A stretch of DNA of 35,140 nucleotides from an uncultured Octadecabacter sp. (GCA_937969445.1 CALBVZ010000076.1:1-35140), one strand, 5' to 3'. Positions 8,936 to 18,330 are shown, counted from the stretch's first letter. Notes: a model not told the origin generated them from the sequence alone. Made by a program: numbers and translations.

Positions 8936-10336
8936 ATGAACGCAGCAGCGACAAAACTCCCCCTCGACGTCGGCCCGATCCACTTTGTGGGGATTGGCGG
9001 TATTGGCATGTCGGGGATCGCCGAAGTTTTATTGTCGCATGGGTACACTGTACAAGGGTCCGATCTTAAGGAAAGCCCGATCACCAAGCGGCTGACCAAA
9101 CTGGGTGCGCATGTTTTTGTCGGTCAAAAGGCCGAAAACATTGCCGACGCCGAAGTCATCGTGATTTCAAGTGCAATCAAAACAGGTAACCCTGAACTGG
9201 ATGAAGCCCGTGCGCGTGGTCTTCCGATCGTGCGCCGTGCTGAAATGCTGGCCGAGCTGATGCGCATGAAGTCCAACATTGCTGTCGCGGGGACGCACGG
9301 CAAAACAACAACCACGACGATGGTTGCGGCACTGCTTGATGGTGGCAATTTCAACCCGACGGTCGTCAACGGCGGTATCATCCACGCCTACGGGTCCAAC
9401 GCACGCGTTGGTGACGGCGAATGGATGGTCGTTGAAGCGGACGAGTCTGATGGCACGTTCAATCGCCTGCCCGCGACAATCGCGATTGTGACCAACATCG
9501 ATCCAGAGCACATGGAGCACTGGGGCACCGAAGAAAATCTGCACCGCGGGTTTTATGATTTCGTGTCCGGCATTCCGTTTTACGGGCTGGCTGTGTGCTG
9601 CACGGATGACAGCGACGTTCAGGCGCTGGTTGGTAAAATCACGGATCGCCGCGTGATGACCTATGGGTTTAACGCCCAAGCGGATGTGCGGGCGATCAAT
9701 CTGACTTATAAACAAGGCGTCGCGCATTTTGATGTGGTCTTGCAGAACGAAGATATGACGATTGAGGGCTGCGCATTGCCAATGCCCGGTGATCACAACG
9801 TATCTAACGCGTTGTCGGCAATCGCTGTTGCGCGGCATTTGGGGATGAAAGCCGAAGAAATTCGCACAGCGTTGGAAAACTTTGGCGGCGTGAACCGTCG
9901 CTTTACCCGTGTGGGCGAAGTGGATGGCGTGACGATCATTGATGATTATGGTCACCACCCGACCGAAATTCTGGCGGTGCTAAAGGCCGCACGCCAAGCT
10001 TGCGATGGGCGTATCATCGCCGTGCACCAGCCACACCGCTACACGCGCGTTCATCATCACTTTGACGACTACTGCGCATGTTTCAACGACGCGGATGTCG
10101 TCGCTATTTCCGAGGTTTTTGCCGCGGGTGAAGACGTCATTGAAGGCGCAACACGGGATGATTTGGTCGCCGGATTGATCCGCGCAGGGCACCGCCACGC
10201 TCGCGCAATTACGGATGAGGCCGATTTGGTGCGTTTGGTGCGCGAGCAAGCAAAGCCAGGTGATATGGTTGTGTGCCTTGGTGCCGGTTCTATTTCCAGC
10301 TGGGCAAATGCATTGCCGGAGCTACTTAAAGCGTGA
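8936..10336 (+). CDS. murC: UDP-N-acetylmuramate--L-alanine ligase (MurC)
   Basis: Cytoplasmic ligase that adds the first amino acid, L-Ala, to UDP-MurNAc. The N-terminal Rossmann domain shows [18 protein letters not shown], the ATP loop is [17 protein letters not shown] (near residue 118), the central domain has EADESDGTF and [10 protein letters not shown], and the C-terminal domain has [10 protein letters not shown] and HQPHRYTR. I prefer ATG 8936 ([14 protein letters not shown]), giving 466 residues with GGAAG upstream at good spacing. The ORF track's ATG at 8918 adds six residues with a poor ribosome site. The stop overlaps the GTG of the next small gene (GTGA). Confidence 0.96.
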   Translation: MNAAATKLPLDVGPIHFVGIGGIGMSGIAEVLLSHGYTVQGSDLKESPITKRLTKLGAHVFVGQKAENIADAEVIVISSAIKTGNPELDEARARGLPIVRRAEMLAELMRMKSNIAVAGTHGKTTTTTMVAALLDGGNFNPTVVNGGIIHAYGSNARVGDGEWMVVEADESDGTFNRLPATIAIVTNIDPEHMEHWGTEENLHRGFYDFVSGIPFYGLAVCCTDDSDVQALVGKITDRRVMTYGFNAQADVRAINLTYKQGVAHFDVVLQNEDMTIEGCALPMPGDHNVSNALSAIAVARHLGMKAEEIRTALENFGGVNRRFTRVGEVDGVTIIDDYGHHPTEILAVLKAARQACDGRIIAVHQPHRYTRVHHHFDDYCACFNDADVVAISEVFAAGEDVIEGATRDDLVAGLIRAGHRHARAITDEADLVRLVREQAKPGDMVVCLGAGSISSWANALPELLKA

Positions 10337-10560
10337 CCTATGAATGGCTCATCCTTGCTGCGGTCCTGATCGTCGCGCTTTTACCGATGATCAAGTGGGT
10401 GCGCCGTTTGCTGTGGGCGTTCACGATTGCATTCGTTGGCATGATGTTAATTCATATGCAACACAATCCCGGTGAAGCGACGCTGGCATTGGGTGCGATG
10501 GGGGGCGGATTGATGTTTGCGCGCCCAATTCGGCGCATGGTTTTGGGTGGAATGTTATGA
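10333..10560 (+). CDS. Small two-helix membrane protein of unknown function
   Basis: A 75-residue protein starting at GTG 10333, which overlaps the murC stop by 4 bp (GTGA), a classic coupling arrangement. It has hydrophobic segments at about residues 4-18 and 26-42 and a third, weaker glycine-rich segment at 48-62 ([22 protein letters not shown]). Positive residues after the first segment (KWVRRLLW) and near the end suggest a small inner-membrane protein. I do not recognise a family. Its size and setting, between murC and two DUF2484 proteins, suggest it belongs with them. Its reality rests on the tight overlap and continued operon layout. Confidence 0.65.
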   Translation: MTYEWLILAAVLIVALLPMIKWVRRLLWAFTIAFVGMMLIHMQHNPGEATLALGAMGGGLMFARPIRRMVLGGML

Positions 10561-10593
10561 TGGGTTCGAATTGGCTACGCCAATCCGACCAAT

Positions 10594-10654
10594 GCGGGGG
10601 CCAGCCCCCGCGCCCCCGGGATATTTTTGAAACAAAAGCAAAGGGGGGCTTGGC
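10594..10654 (+). repeat. GC-rich palindromic intergenic element with ATATTTTTGAAACAAAAG tail
   Basis: GCGGGGG-ccag-CCCCCGC (10594-10611) forms a very strong hairpin. It is followed by GCCCCCGGGATATTTTTGAAACAAAAGCAAAGGGGGG and then the GTG start of the next gene. From general knowledge, near-identical palindrome-plus-TATTT sequences recur in intergenic regions of Rhodobacterales genomes. A degenerate copy of the tail lies at 28462-28500. A smaller inverted repeat, TTGGC-tac-GCCAA, lies just upstream at 10571-10583. The 3' end provides the AAAGGGGGG ribosome site of the DUF2484 gene. Confidence 0.6.
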
Positions 10655-10909
10655 GTGAGTTGGTCGATTGTCATCGCAGCCCTTTGGGTCTTGGTCGCGA
10701 CAGGGACGGCGTTGCTGCCGATGCGAAGGCAGTACGTTCCCGGTGTTACGTTGCTGTTGATTGCGCCGGTTCTTATCATTTGGCTTGGATATGATTTTGG
10801 TTGGGGTTGGAGTGCGGCGGCATTCCTTGGGTTTGCGTCGATGTTTCGCAATCCGCTAAAATATTTGTTCGCGCGTGCGCGCGGGCAACGTCCGGAGATT
10901 CCACGATGA
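10655..10909 (+). CDS. DUF2484 family small membrane protein (first copy)
   Basis: An 84-residue protein with three hydrophobic stretches (SWSIVIAALWVLVATGTALL, VPGVTLLLIAPVLIIWLGY, SAAAFLGFASMF) and a basic tail (LKYLFARARGQRPEIPR). It fits DUF2484, a family I know from Rhodobacterales between murC and murB; no biochemical role is known. The start is GTG 10655 with AAAGGGGGG upstream, inside the repeat element. The stop overlaps the ATG of the second copy by 4 bp (ATGA), so the pair is translationally coupled. Confidence 0.75.
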   Translation: MSWSIVIAALWVLVATGTALLPMRRQYVPGVTLLLIAPVLIIWLGYDFGWGWSAAAFLGFASMFRNPLKYLFARARGQRPEIPR

Positions 10910-11160
10910 TGGCGATGGGTTTAGGGTTTGCTTGGTTGATTGCAGCCAATTTTCTGGCGTTAGTGCCAAGCCGCGACAATTTGTGGACACGGGCCTATGT
11001 GCTGATCGCCATTGGCATCCCGCTGTTGGGGTACATTACATACACTAACGGTCCGCTTTTAGGGATGGTGTTTTTGGTTGCCGGATGCAGTGTGTTGCGC
11101 TGGCCGGTGATCTATTTGGGGCGTTGGATACGCCGCGTTATGGCGAAGAGCGAAAGCTAA
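10906..11160 (+). CDS. DUF2484 family small membrane protein (second copy)
   Basis: I begin this at ATG 10906, which overlaps the stop of the first DUF2484 gene by 4 bp; the ORF track's longer form starts inside that gene. The 84-residue product is exactly the same length as its neighbour and has the same plan: a hydrophobic start (FAWLIAANFLALVPSRDN aligning with ALWVLVATGTALLPMRRQ), a middle segment (YVLIAIGIPLLGYITY), a third segment ending in LRWPVIYLGRWIRR, and a basic tail. I infer a tandem duplication with strong divergence. Function unknown. murB follows after 50 bp that contain a stem-loop. Confidence 0.75.
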   Translation: MMAMGLGFAWLIAANFLALVPSRDNLWTRAYVLIAIGIPLLGYITYTNGPLLGMVFLVAGCSVLRWPVIYLGRWIRRVMAKSES

Positions 11161-11162
11161 GG

Positions 11163-11198
11163 GCGCGACAAATGCTTGGCAGCAGTGGTGTGTCGCGC
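11163..11198 (+). other. Inverted repeat between the second DUF2484 gene and murB
   Basis: GCGCGACA (11163-11170) and TGTCGCGC (11191-11198) are perfect inverted arms separated by 20 bases. The second arm ends 12 bp before the murB ATG, and no good ribosome site is visible in that gap. It could be an mRNA structure or a protein site. Confidence 0.4.
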
Positions 11199-11210
11199 TA
11201 AACGAACCCC

Positions 11211-12146
11211 ATGATGTTGAATGATTTGCCCGATGTACGCGGCGTGTTAACGCCAAACCGTGACCTGTCAGAACTGACGTGGATGCGCGTGGGTGGACCT
11301 GCGGATGTGTTGTTCCAGCCTGCCGATGAAGATGATTTGTGCGCGTTTTTGACGGCTTTGCCACGCGACATCCCAGTTTTTGCCATGGGGGTCGGGTCCA
11401 ACCTGATCGTTCGCGATGGTGGCGTGCGCGGTGTTGTGATCCGGCTTGGGCGTGGTTTCAACGGCATTGAGTTTGACGGAAACACTGTGCGGGCAGGGGC
11501 GGCGGCATTGGATATGCATGTGGCGCGCAAGGCTGCGGCGCAGGGGCTGAATCTGACGTTTTTGCGCACCATTCCCGGATCCATAGGCGGCGCTGTTCGA
11601 ATGAATGCGGGGTGCTACGGCGACTATATGGCCGATGTTTTGCAGGACGTACGCGTTGTGATGCGCGATGGCTCTGTGCAAACGCTGGCCGCTGATGCAC
11701 TTGATTTGCAGTATCGCTCGTCCACTTTGCCGGAAGGAGCCGTGATCGTTTCGGCCACTATGAAAGCCTCAAGTGAGGATGCACAGGTTCTTGAAGATCG
11801 CATGGCGGCGCAGCTGGCCAAGCGGGACGAAACACAGCCAACCAAAGACCGCACAGCTGGCAGCACGTTCCGAAATCCGGCAGGGTTCTCCAGCACCGGT
11901 AAGGCGGATGACAGCCAAGATTTGAAGGCGTGGAAGGTGATTGATGACGCTGGAATGCGCGGCGCAACCATTGGTGGCGCGGTGATGAACGTTAAACATT
12001 CCAACTTTTTAACCAACGCGGGCGGGGCTACTGCGGCGGACCTAGAAGATCTAGGGGAAAGCGTTAGAAAAAAGGTTTACGAAACCAGTGGATTAACGCT
12101 AGTATGGGAAATTATGAGGGTTGGTGAACCGGCCCCGAAAGACTGA
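11211..12146 (+). CDS. murB: UDP-N-acetylenolpyruvoylglucosamine reductase (MurB)
   Basis: FAD- and NADPH-dependent reductase that makes UDP-MurNAc. The 311-residue protein has the FAD-binding [41 protein letters not shown] and [20 protein letters not shown] motifs. The C-terminal [12 protein letters not shown] carries the Ser that acts as proton donor, and [36 protein letters not shown] follows. This is the type without the E. coli insertion. ATG 11211 and 11214 are both possible and neither has a good ribosome site. Position between DUF2484 and ddl is the usual order in this group. Confidence 0.96.
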   Translation: MMLNDLPDVRGVLTPNRDLSELTWMRVGGPADVLFQPADEDDLCAFLTALPRDIPVFAMGVGSNLIVRDGGVRGVVIRLGRGFNGIEFDGNTVRAGAAALDMHVARKAAAQGLNLTFLRTIPGSIGGAVRMNAGCYGDYMADVLQDVRVVMRDGSVQTLAADALDLQYRSSTLPEGAVIVSATMKASSEDAQVLEDRMAAQLAKRDETQPTKDRTAGSTFRNPAGFSSTGKADDSQDLKAWKVIDDAGMRGATIGGAVMNVKHSNFLTNAGGATAADLEDLGESVRKKVYETSGLTLVWEIMRVGEPAPKD

Positions 12147-12165
12147 TCCCCTTTATCGGGTCAAA

Positions 12166-12220
12166 GCCCCACAGGCAGGGGCGCGGTAAACAAAGTATAT
12201 GACGACCCAACAAAGGGTCG
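12166..12220 (+). other. Two stem-loops in the murB-ddl gap
   Basis: GCCCC-acaggca-GGGGC (12166-12182) and CGACCC-aacaaa-GGGTCG (12203-12220) lie in the 90 bp between murB and ddl. Neither is followed by a T-run, so they are weak candidates for terminators. The second ends just before the ddl ribosome site (AAAGAGG) without covering it. Confidence 0.35.
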
Positions 12221-12236
12221 CGAAAGAGGCGATAGC

Positions 12237-13172
12237 GTGTCGAGCAGGACACCCCAAACCGTAGCCGTTCTAATGGGCGGCCCCTCGGCTGAACGTGAGG
12301 TATCCCTCAGTTCAGGCAAAGAATGTGCGGCCGCTTTGCGCGTCGCCGGTTTCAACGTGGTTGAGATCGATGCCGGTGCCGACCTTGTTGAGCAGCTGAA
12401 AGCCGCTAAGCCAGATGTTGCGTTTAATGCGCTTCATGGCCGTTGGTGTGAAGACGGTGTTGTGCAGGGCGTGCTTGAATGGTTGCGCATCCCGTACACG
12501 CACAGCGGCGTTCTGGCGTCTGCAATGGCGATGGATAAGCAAAAAACCAAAGACGTTTATCGCACGTACGGCTTGCCGTTTGTCGACAGCGTTTTGGCGA
12601 CCAAGGCACAGATTGAGGCGAGCCATGTGATGGAGCCGCCCTACGTTGTGAAACCGTTCGATGAGGGCTCTAGCGTTGGCGTGTATCTGGTTCACGAGGC
12701 CGCCAATGGCACGCCAAAGATTGCGCCGGAATTACCAGATTTGTTGATGGTCGAGGCCTTTGCGCCGGGCCGTGAGTTAACGACAGCTGTAATGGGGGCG
12801 GGGGCCGCATCTGCAGAAAGCCGCGCGTTGACCGTGACGGATATCATCGTGGACGGCTGGTATGACTATGAAGCCAAGTATGGCGATGGCGGGTCAAAGC
12901 ACGTTCTTCCCGCTGATATCCCACAGGAAATTTTCGATGCTTGTCTCGATTACGCAGTGCGCGCGCATAATGCGCTTGGGTGTCGCGGGCTTAGCCGCAC
13001 GGATTTCCGCTGGGACGAAAACCGCGGTGTTGATGGGCTGATCTTGCTGGAAACGAATACACAGCCTGGAATGACACCGACTTCGTTGGCCCCTGAACAG
13101 GCGGCGCATGTTGGCATTTCTTTCCCAGAATTGATGACTTGGATGGTGGAGGACGCGTCATGCGATCGCTAA
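12237..13172 (+). CDS. ddl: D-alanine--D-alanine ligase (Ddl)
   Basis: ATP-grasp ligase that makes the D-Ala-D-Ala dipeptide used by MurF. The 311-residue protein opens with [19 protein letters not shown] and contains [37 protein letters not shown], the ATP-grasp [26 protein letters not shown] and [24 protein letters not shown] with the metal-binding ETN. Most copies read LLEINTQPGMT, so the Thr in ETNTQPGMT is a minor variant. The start is GTG 12237 with AAAGAGG 8 bp upstream. The 3' end overlaps the start of ftsQ by 13 bp. Confidence 0.96.
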   Translation: MSSRTPQTVAVLMGGPSAEREVSLSSGKECAAALRVAGFNVVEIDAGADLVEQLKAAKPDVAFNALHGRWCEDGVVQGVLEWLRIPYTHSGVLASAMAMDKQKTKDVYRTYGLPFVDSVLATKAQIEASHVMEPPYVVKPFDEGSSVGVYLVHEAANGTPKIAPELPDLLMVEAFAPGRELTTAVMGAGAASAESRALTVTDIIVDGWYDYEAKYGDGGSKHVLPADIPQEIFDACLDYAVRAHNALGCRGLSRTDFRWDENRGVDGLILLETNTQPGMTPTSLAPEQAAHVGISFPELMTWMVEDASCDR

Positions 13173-14038
13173 AGGCACAACGTTCCGAGGGCACGCGCCG
13201 CGACCCAGCGCCAAGCCGCTGGGGATATCGTTACCAGCGTTTGATGTTGACACCGGGCTTTCGCAAACTGGTTAAGGTTGGCGTGCCGCTATTGGTTGTT
13301 GGCGGCCTGATCGCAGGCTGGACCGCACGTGAGGCGAACCGCCAGATGATTGCGGATGCCTACAACAACACCAAAACCCAAATTCAGCAACGCGATGAAT
13401 TCATGGTTAAGGTGATGGCGATTGATGGGGCTGATGACACGTTGGCGGCTGATATCCGCACGGTTTTGCCGTTGGAATTCCCGCAGTCCAACTTTGACCT
13501 CGACCTAGAGGAAATGCGCCAAACGGTTGCAGCTTTGCCCGCCGTAGCTGAGGCCGCATTGCGCGTGCGTCCGGGTGGAATTTTGCAGGTGAACGTCACG
13601 CAACGGGTTCCGGTTGCTGTGTTTCGCGCGCCCGAAGGCCTCAAGCTGATCGACAGTGAAGGTGTGCTGATCCAAAACATTATCGCGCGTGCGGATCGTT
13701 CTGATCTGCCGCTGATCACAGGTGATGGCGCCCGCGAAGCGCTTGGTGAAGGGCTTGAGATCTACCGCGTTGCAGGGCCGCTTGCGCCGCGTATGCGCGG
13801 TGTTGTGCGCATGGGGGAACGTCGTTGGGACGTTATCCTTGATAGTGGCCAACGCATTTTACTGCCAACAGAAAACCCGGTGCCTGCGTTCGAGCGCGTT
13901 GTTGCATTGAATCAAGCCCAAGACTTGCTGGAACGGGATGTCGCCGTCGTCGACATGCGCCACCCAGCCCGCCCGACAATCCGATTGAACGAACAGGCCG
14001 TGACGAATTTGCGTCAGATCAACGCCGAACAAGAATAA
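13160..14038 (+). CDS. ftsQ: Cell division protein FtsQ
   Basis: Bitopic inner-membrane divisome protein. I start at ATG 13160, which has GGAGG 6 bp upstream and overlaps ddl by 13 bp; the ORF track's ATG at 13139 is deeper inside ddl. The 292-residue product has a basic cytoplasmic N-terminus, one membrane helix (about residues 38-55, [20 protein letters not shown]), then a POTRA region (about 72-150, [27 protein letters not shown]...[30 protein letters not shown]) and a beta-rich FtsQ domain. The order ddl-ftsQ-ftsA-ftsZ is conserved. Confidence 0.95.
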   Translation: MRSLKAQRSEGTRRDPAPSRWGYRYQRLMLTPGFRKLVKVGVPLLVVGGLIAGWTAREANRQMIADAYNNTKTQIQQRDEFMVKVMAIDGADDTLAADIRTVLPLEFPQSNFDLDLEEMRQTVAALPAVAEAALRVRPGGILQVNVTQRVPVAVFRAPEGLKLIDSEGVLIQNIIARADRSDLPLITGDGAREALGEGLEIYRVAGPLAPRMRGVVRMGERRWDVILDSGQRILLPTENPVPAFERVVALNQAQDLLERDVAVVDMRHPARPTIRLNEQAVTNLRQINAEQE

Positions 14039-14055
14039 GAATAGGTGTGTAAAAC

Positions 14056-15402
14056 ATGAGAGATCTTTACCAATCCCAGCGCGCCATGCGCGCCATGCGT
14101 CAGGCGGCAATGCAACGCGGTGTTATCGCGATTTTAGACATCGGCAGTTCCAAGATTGCCTGCCTTGTTCTGCGGTTCGACGGACCTGAGCAGTTTAGCG
14201 CCAAGGATGGCATCGGGGATGGTGTTGGTTCCATGGCGGGGCAGTCCTCGTTTCGGGTGATTGGTGCGGCGACGACCCGTTCACGCGGTGTGCGTTTTGG
14301 TGAAGTTGAAGCAATGGCTGAAACGGAACGCGCTGTTCGCACGGCGGTTCAAGCGGCCCAAAAGATGGCGAACGTGCGTGTTGATCACGTGATTGCCTGT
14401 TTGTCTGGTGGCCGTCCGCGGTCCTACGGTTTGGACGGGCAGGTCGAGGTAATGGGTCAAACCGTTACAGAAGGTGACATTGGCCGCGTGTTAGCAGAAT
14501 GCGAAGTGCCGGATATTGGCGAAGGCCGCCAAGTGTTGCACGCGCAGCCGATCAATTTCGCGCTTGATCACCGGTCGGGTCTTGAAGACCCGCGTGGGCA
14601 GATCGGGTCTACATTGACCACAGACATGCACCTTATGACTGTAGAAGACAGCATCATTGAGAACCTTCTTTACTGTATCAAACGCTGTGATCTTGAGCTG
14701 GCGGGCGTTGCGTCCTCTGCTTATGCGGCTGGAATTTCATCGCTGGTCGAAGACGAACAAGAACTCGGCGCGGCCTGTATTGATATGGGGGGCGGCTCGA
14801 CCGGAATCTCCATCTTTATGCGCAAACATATGATCTACTCAGACTCCGTTCGCATGGGCGGGGACCACGTGACGTCCGATATTTCGATGGGTCTGCAAGT
14901 TGCGCCTGCGATGGCGGAACGGATCAAAACATTCTACGGCGGCGTCCTGGCGACAGGCATGGATGATCGCGAGATGATCGAAGTTGGCAGCAACACAGGC
15001 GACTGGGAGCGGGATCGCCGCACCGTCAGCCGCGCCGAACTGATTGGCATCATGCGCCCACGCGTTGAAGAAATCCTTGAAGAAGTGCGCGTGCGTTTGG
15101 ACGCGGCGGGCTTTGAACATTTGCCAAGCCAACAGATCGTTCTGACCGGTGGGGGCAGCCAAATTCCGGGCCTCGACGGTCTGGCCAGCAAAATCCTTGG
15201 CCAGCAAGTGCGCCTTGGTCGCCCGTTGCGCGTGCAAGGTTTGCCGCAAGCCGCGACTGGGTCTGCATTTTCGGCGGCCGTTGGCCTCAGCCTTTTTGCG
15301 GCGAACCCGCAAGACGAGTGGTGGGACTTCGATATTCCTGCCGAGAAGTATCCAGCACGCTCCCTCAAACGGGCGGTTCGTTGGTTCAGAGAGAACTGGT
15401 AG
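14056..15402 (+). CDS. ftsA: Cell division protein FtsA
   Basis: Actin-like ATPase that tethers FtsZ to the membrane. The 448-residue protein has the phosphate-1 motif ILDIGSSKIACLVLRF near residue 27, AACIDMGGGSTGISIF (phosphate-2), and IVLTGGGSQIPGLDGLASKILG (adenosine motif). RVDHVIACLSGG lies in the SHS2 domain. The C-terminus, SLKRAVRWFRENW, reads as the amphipathic membrane-targeting helix. An Asp/Gly-rich insertion (FSAKDGIGDGVGSMAGQSSF, about residues 49-68) sits in the first subdomain. The ATG is 17 bp after the ftsQ stop with AGGTG upstream. Confidence 0.96.
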   Translation: MRDLYQSQRAMRAMRQAAMQRGVIAILDIGSSKIACLVLRFDGPEQFSAKDGIGDGVGSMAGQSSFRVIGAATTRSRGVRFGEVEAMAETERAVRTAVQAAQKMANVRVDHVIACLSGGRPRSYGLDGQVEVMGQTVTEGDIGRVLAECEVPDIGEGRQVLHAQPINFALDHRSGLEDPRGQIGSTLTTDMHLMTVEDSIIENLLYCIKRCDLELAGVASSAYAAGISSLVEDEQELGAACIDMGGGSTGISIFMRKHMIYSDSVRMGGDHVTSDISMGLQVAPAMAERIKTFYGGVLATGMDDREMIEVGSNTGDWERDRRTVSRAELIGIMRPRVEEILEEVRVRLDAAGFEHLPSQQIVLTGGGSQIPGLDGLASKILGQQVRLGRPLRVQGLPQAATGSAFSAAVGLSLFAANPQDEWWDFDIPAEKYPARSLKRAVRWFRENW

Positions 15403-15405
15403 TTC

Positions 15406-15423
15406 CGTGGGTTACCACCCACG
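15406..15423 (+). other. Stem-loop just after ftsA
   Basis: CGTGGGT-tacc-ACCCACG is a perfect 7-bp stem with a 4-base loop, beginning 4 bp after the ftsA stop. No T-run follows, so it is not a standard rho-independent terminator. It could reduce read-through or mark a processing site between ftsA and ftsZ. The rest of the 199-bp gap (to 15601) probably holds an ftsZ promoter; a TTAA-N7-TGAA near-match to the CtrA consensus lies at 15533-15547. Confidence 0.45.
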
Positions 15424-15601
15424 CATACGCAAGATTTCGCCGATCACCCCAGATACGGCGGAAAATATCGCCGAGAGGCCCACATTTTGCGGTTTTTTGG
15501 CACTTTAGACGTGACCCAAGGGGCAGAGGCCGTTAAGGTCCAGTGAATAATTCGACAAGAACGCCCGATGGGACGGGCCCAACAAGACAGGCGGACAGCA
15601 C

Positions 15602-17182
15602 ATGACATTGAACCTCTCCATGCCCGGGCAGGAAGAACTGAAACCACGCATCACCGTATTCGGTGTCGGCGGCGCAGGCGGTAACGCAGTAAACAACATG
15701 ATCGAGCAAGAGCTTGAAGGTGTTGAATTTGTCGTCGCCAACACAGACGCGCAGGCGCTTCAGCAGTCCCGCTCAGATGCGAAAATTCAGATGGGTGTCA
15801 AAGTCACCGAAGGTTTGGGTGCAGGTGCACGTGCAACCGTTGGTGCAGCTGCCGCAGAAGAATCAATTGAACAGATCGTTGACCACCTAGCTGGCGCACA
15901 CATGTGCTTCATTACAGCAGGTATGGGCGGCGGCACGGGTACCGGTGCTGCACCGATCATCGCCCAGGCTGCCCGCGAGCTTGGCGTTCTGACTGTTGGT
16001 GTTGTCACCAAGCCGTTCCAGTTTGAAGGCGGCAAGCGCATGACCCAAGCTGATGCAGGCATCGAAGCCCTGCAAAAGGTTGTCGACACGCTGATCATCA
16101 TTCCAAACCAGAACCTGTTCCGTCTGGCGAATGAAAACACAACTTTCACCGAAGCGTTCTCCCTTGCGGATGATGTGCTTTATCAAGGTGTTAAGGGTGT
16201 TACAGACCTTATGGTTCGCCCTGGTCTTATCAACCTCGACTTTGCTGACGTTCGCGCCGTAATGGACGAAATGGGCAAGGCGATGATGGGCACAGGCGAG
16301 GCTGACGGCCAGGACCGTGCGGTTCAGGCGGCAGAAAAAGCCATCGCGAATCCATTGCTGGACGAAATCAGCTTGGAAGGCGCACGCGGCGTTCTGATCA
16401 ACATCACTGGTGGCTACGACCTGACGTTGTTCGAACTCGACGAAGCCGCCAACAAGATCCGCGAAAAGGTCGACCCAGAAGCAAACATCATCGTTGGTTC
16501 CACGCTGGATACTGGCATGGAAGGCAAGATGCGCGTGTCCGTTGTGGCCACAGGTATCGACGCTGTTGCGAAATCGTCCGATATGCCGGTTCCGCGTCGT
16601 CCAATGGCTGCACCTTTGACGCAGCAAGTTACGGCTGAAGTAAAAGAAGCAGCACCGGCACCAGTTGAAGCGGCAGCAGAAGTTGCTGCGGTTGTTGCGC
16701 AAGCAGCACCTGAGCCAACTCTGTTTGACGAAGCAGCCGCACCAGCACCGGCACCAGCGCCAACATTTGACGCACCGGCGGCCGCCGCTGCAGCCGAAGC
16801 TGATCTGCCACCGGCCGCTTACCAGCCACGCGCAGAACCAGAGATCGAAGCAACAACTGACGCATTCGTTGCACCGCAGCGCCCAGCAGTTGGAACGCCT
16901 TCTCAGGAAACGCTTGATCGCCTGCGCACTGCAGCGACACGTAGCGCGCCAGCGGCTGCTCCAGTGGCTGAGCCAATGGAAACAGAAGAGGCGGCAAAGC
17001 CACGGATGGGTGGGTTGAACAGCCTGATCAGCCGTATGACTGGCCATAACGAAAGCCAAGCCAATGAGCGCCCGCAGCCACCAGTTGCGACTCTGCGCGA
17101 AGAGGCTGCTCCGACGTCTGAAGCGGATGCAGACCAAGAACGCATCGAAATTCCAGCGTTCCTGCGTCGCCAAGCGAACTAA
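15602..17182 (+). CDS. ftsZ: Cell division protein FtsZ
   Basis: Tubulin-like GTPase that forms the Z-ring. The globular core (about residues 10-320) shows [16 protein letters not shown], the GTP-binding [13 protein letters not shown] near residue 109, and the T7 loop [11 protein letters not shown] near 210. After it comes a roughly 190-residue linker rich in Ala, Pro and Glu, and then the conserved C-terminal peptide [14 protein letters not shown], which binds FtsA and other partners. The 526-residue length is far above the E. coli 383 but normal for this order. Codon use in the linker (many GCA/GCG) makes large antisense ORFs, which are shadows. A terminator follows. Confidence 0.97.
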   Translation: MTLNLSMPGQEELKPRITVFGVGGAGGNAVNNMIEQELEGVEFVVANTDAQALQQSRSDAKIQMGVKVTEGLGAGARATVGAAAAEESIEQIVDHLAGAHMCFITAGMGGGTGTGAAPIIAQAARELGVLTVGVVTKPFQFEGGKRMTQADAGIEALQKVVDTLIIIPNQNLFRLANENTTFTEAFSLADDVLYQGVKGVTDLMVRPGLINLDFADVRAVMDEMGKAMMGTGEADGQDRAVQAAEKAIANPLLDEISLEGARGVLINITGGYDLTLFELDEAANKIREKVDPEANIIVGSTLDTGMEGKMRVSVVATGIDAVAKSSDMPVPRRPMAAPLTQQVTAEVKEAAPAPVEAAAEVAAVVAQAAPEPTLFDEAAAPAPAPAPTFDAPAAAAAAEADLPPAAYQPRAEPEIEATTDAFVAPQRPAVGTPSQETLDRLRTAATRSAPAAAPVAEPMETEEAAKPRMGGLNSLISRMTGHNESQANERPQPPVATLREEAAPTSEADADQERIEIPAFLRRQAN

Positions 17183-17216
17183 ATTGATGTGACGCAAGGT
17201 CACAATTTACGGAGAA

Positions 17217-17247
17217 GGGCTGCCAATTGGCGGCCCTTTTTCTTTTT
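17217..17247 (+). terminator. Rho-independent terminator after ftsZ
   Basis: GGGCTGCC-aatt-GGCGGCCC forms an 8-bp stem with one G-U pair and is followed directly by TTTTTCTTTTT. It ends the ftsZ transcript 35 bp past the stop codon. A smaller stem, TGTGAC-gcaag-GTCACA (17188-17204), lies between the stop and this terminator. Confidence 0.9.
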
Positions 17248-17391
17248 GTATCAAGTGTTTGCCGCGTTGCGGCGATAAGGCAGGCTGTTTTGTGCCGTTT
17301 TGTAACAGGGATGTTTCAGTCCGTTGCAAAGAGTGTGTTGAGAGAAGGCCTGCCACCTCTTAAGTCTTTTTCAACAAAGAAGGTTTTATCC

Positions 17392-18312
17392 GTGCAAACG
17401 ACTCTCGACACAACAGTGGCATTTGAAGGCAAGGGGCTCCACCTCGGGCAGCCTGTGTCTGTTGTTGTGCGTCCTGCGCCTGCGGATCACGGGATTATCT
17501 TTCGCCGCATGGATGTTGATGCATCCAAAGCAGATGTTCCGGCACTATGGCACCGCGTCATCGTTTCACCGCTGAACACGCGGATTGAAAACGCGGCGGG
17601 GACGTCTGTTTCCACGATCGAACACATCATGGCAGCACTTGCCGGCTGTGGCCTGCACAACGCATTGGTTGAAGTAACGGGCCCTGAAATACCGATCCTC
17701 GATGGGTCTGCTGCGCAATTCGTTGAAGGGTTTCTTCACGCAGGCGTTCGCCGTCTGAATGCACCTTTGCGTGTTATCGAAGTGTTGAAACCCGTTTCGG
17801 TGAAGGTGGGCGATGCTACTGCGCGTCTTGACCCCGCCGACACCCTGCACATCCGTTTTGAAATTGATTTTGCTGATCGTGCAATCGGCCATCAGGAAAA
17901 GACCTTGAACATGTCGAATGGCGCATTCGTGCGTGAGCTGAGCAATAGCCGCACGTTCTGCCGTTCCTCTGATGTAGACGCGATGCGCGCACAGGGCCTT
18001 GCCCTTGGTGGCACGTTGGAAAACGCCGTTGTGGTTGATGGCGCTGAGGTTCTTAGCCCTGGTGGTTTACGCCACAAGGACGAAGCCGTGCGCCATAAGA
18101 TGTTGGATGCATTGGGTGATTTGTATACTGCTGGCGCGCCTATTCTGGGTCGCTACACTGGATCCAAGGCTGGTCATGCGGTCACGAACGCCTTGCTCTG
18201 TGCGTTGTTTACCGATCCTGGTGCTTGGGCGTGGCGCGATGCTGACGTGGCAACCGCGGCTCGTTTGCCGGGTGTTGGTCTTCGTTGGGCTGACGTTCCG
18301 GCCGTCGCTTAA
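17392..18312 (+). CDS. lpxC: UDP-3-O-acyl-N-acetylglucosamine deacetylase (LpxC)
   Basis: Zinc deacetylase that catalyses the committed step of lipid A synthesis. I start at GTG 17392 (MQTTLDTTVAFEGKGLHLG), preceded by AAGAAGG, which gives 306 residues and matches the family N-terminus. The ORF track extends 55 codons upstream through the ftsZ terminator region, which is not credible. Motifs: GTSVSTIEHIMAALAGCGLHNALVEVTGPEIPILDGSAAQFV with the first zinc His, RTFC, and LRHKDEAVRHKMLDALGDLYTAG with the other zinc ligands (HKxLD). The terminator upstream means it must have its own promoter in 17248-17391, where I see no clear box. Confidence 0.95.
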   Translation: MQTTLDTTVAFEGKGLHLGQPVSVVVRPAPADHGIIFRRMDVDASKADVPALWHRVIVSPLNTRIENAAGTSVSTIEHIMAALAGCGLHNALVEVTGPEIPILDGSAAQFVEGFLHAGVRRLNAPLRVIEVLKPVSVKVGDATARLDPADTLHIRFEIDFADRAIGHQEKTLNMSNGAFVRELSNSRTFCRSSDVDAMRAQGLALGGTLENAVVVDGAEVLSPGGLRHKDEAVRHKMLDALGDLYTAGAPILGRYTGSKAGHAVTNALLCALFTDPGAWAWRDADVATAARLPGVGLRWADVPAVA

Positions 18313-18330
18313 ATTACGACATTTATCAAT

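Noticed and set aside
10594-10611. GC hairpin considered as a rho-independent terminator
   Set aside because: The T-run is short and displaced, and it sits inside a co-directional coupled operon; better described as a repeat element.
15887-17203. 438-residue minus-strand ORF opposite ftsZ
   Set aside because: Its Trp/Arg/Cys-rich low-complexity sequence is the antisense shadow of the repetitive ftsZ linker; no family or ribosome site.
17227-17391. N-terminal extension of lpxC in the ORF track
   Set aside because: It begins inside the ftsZ terminator. GTG 17392 follows AAGAAGG and gives the family N-terminus and length.
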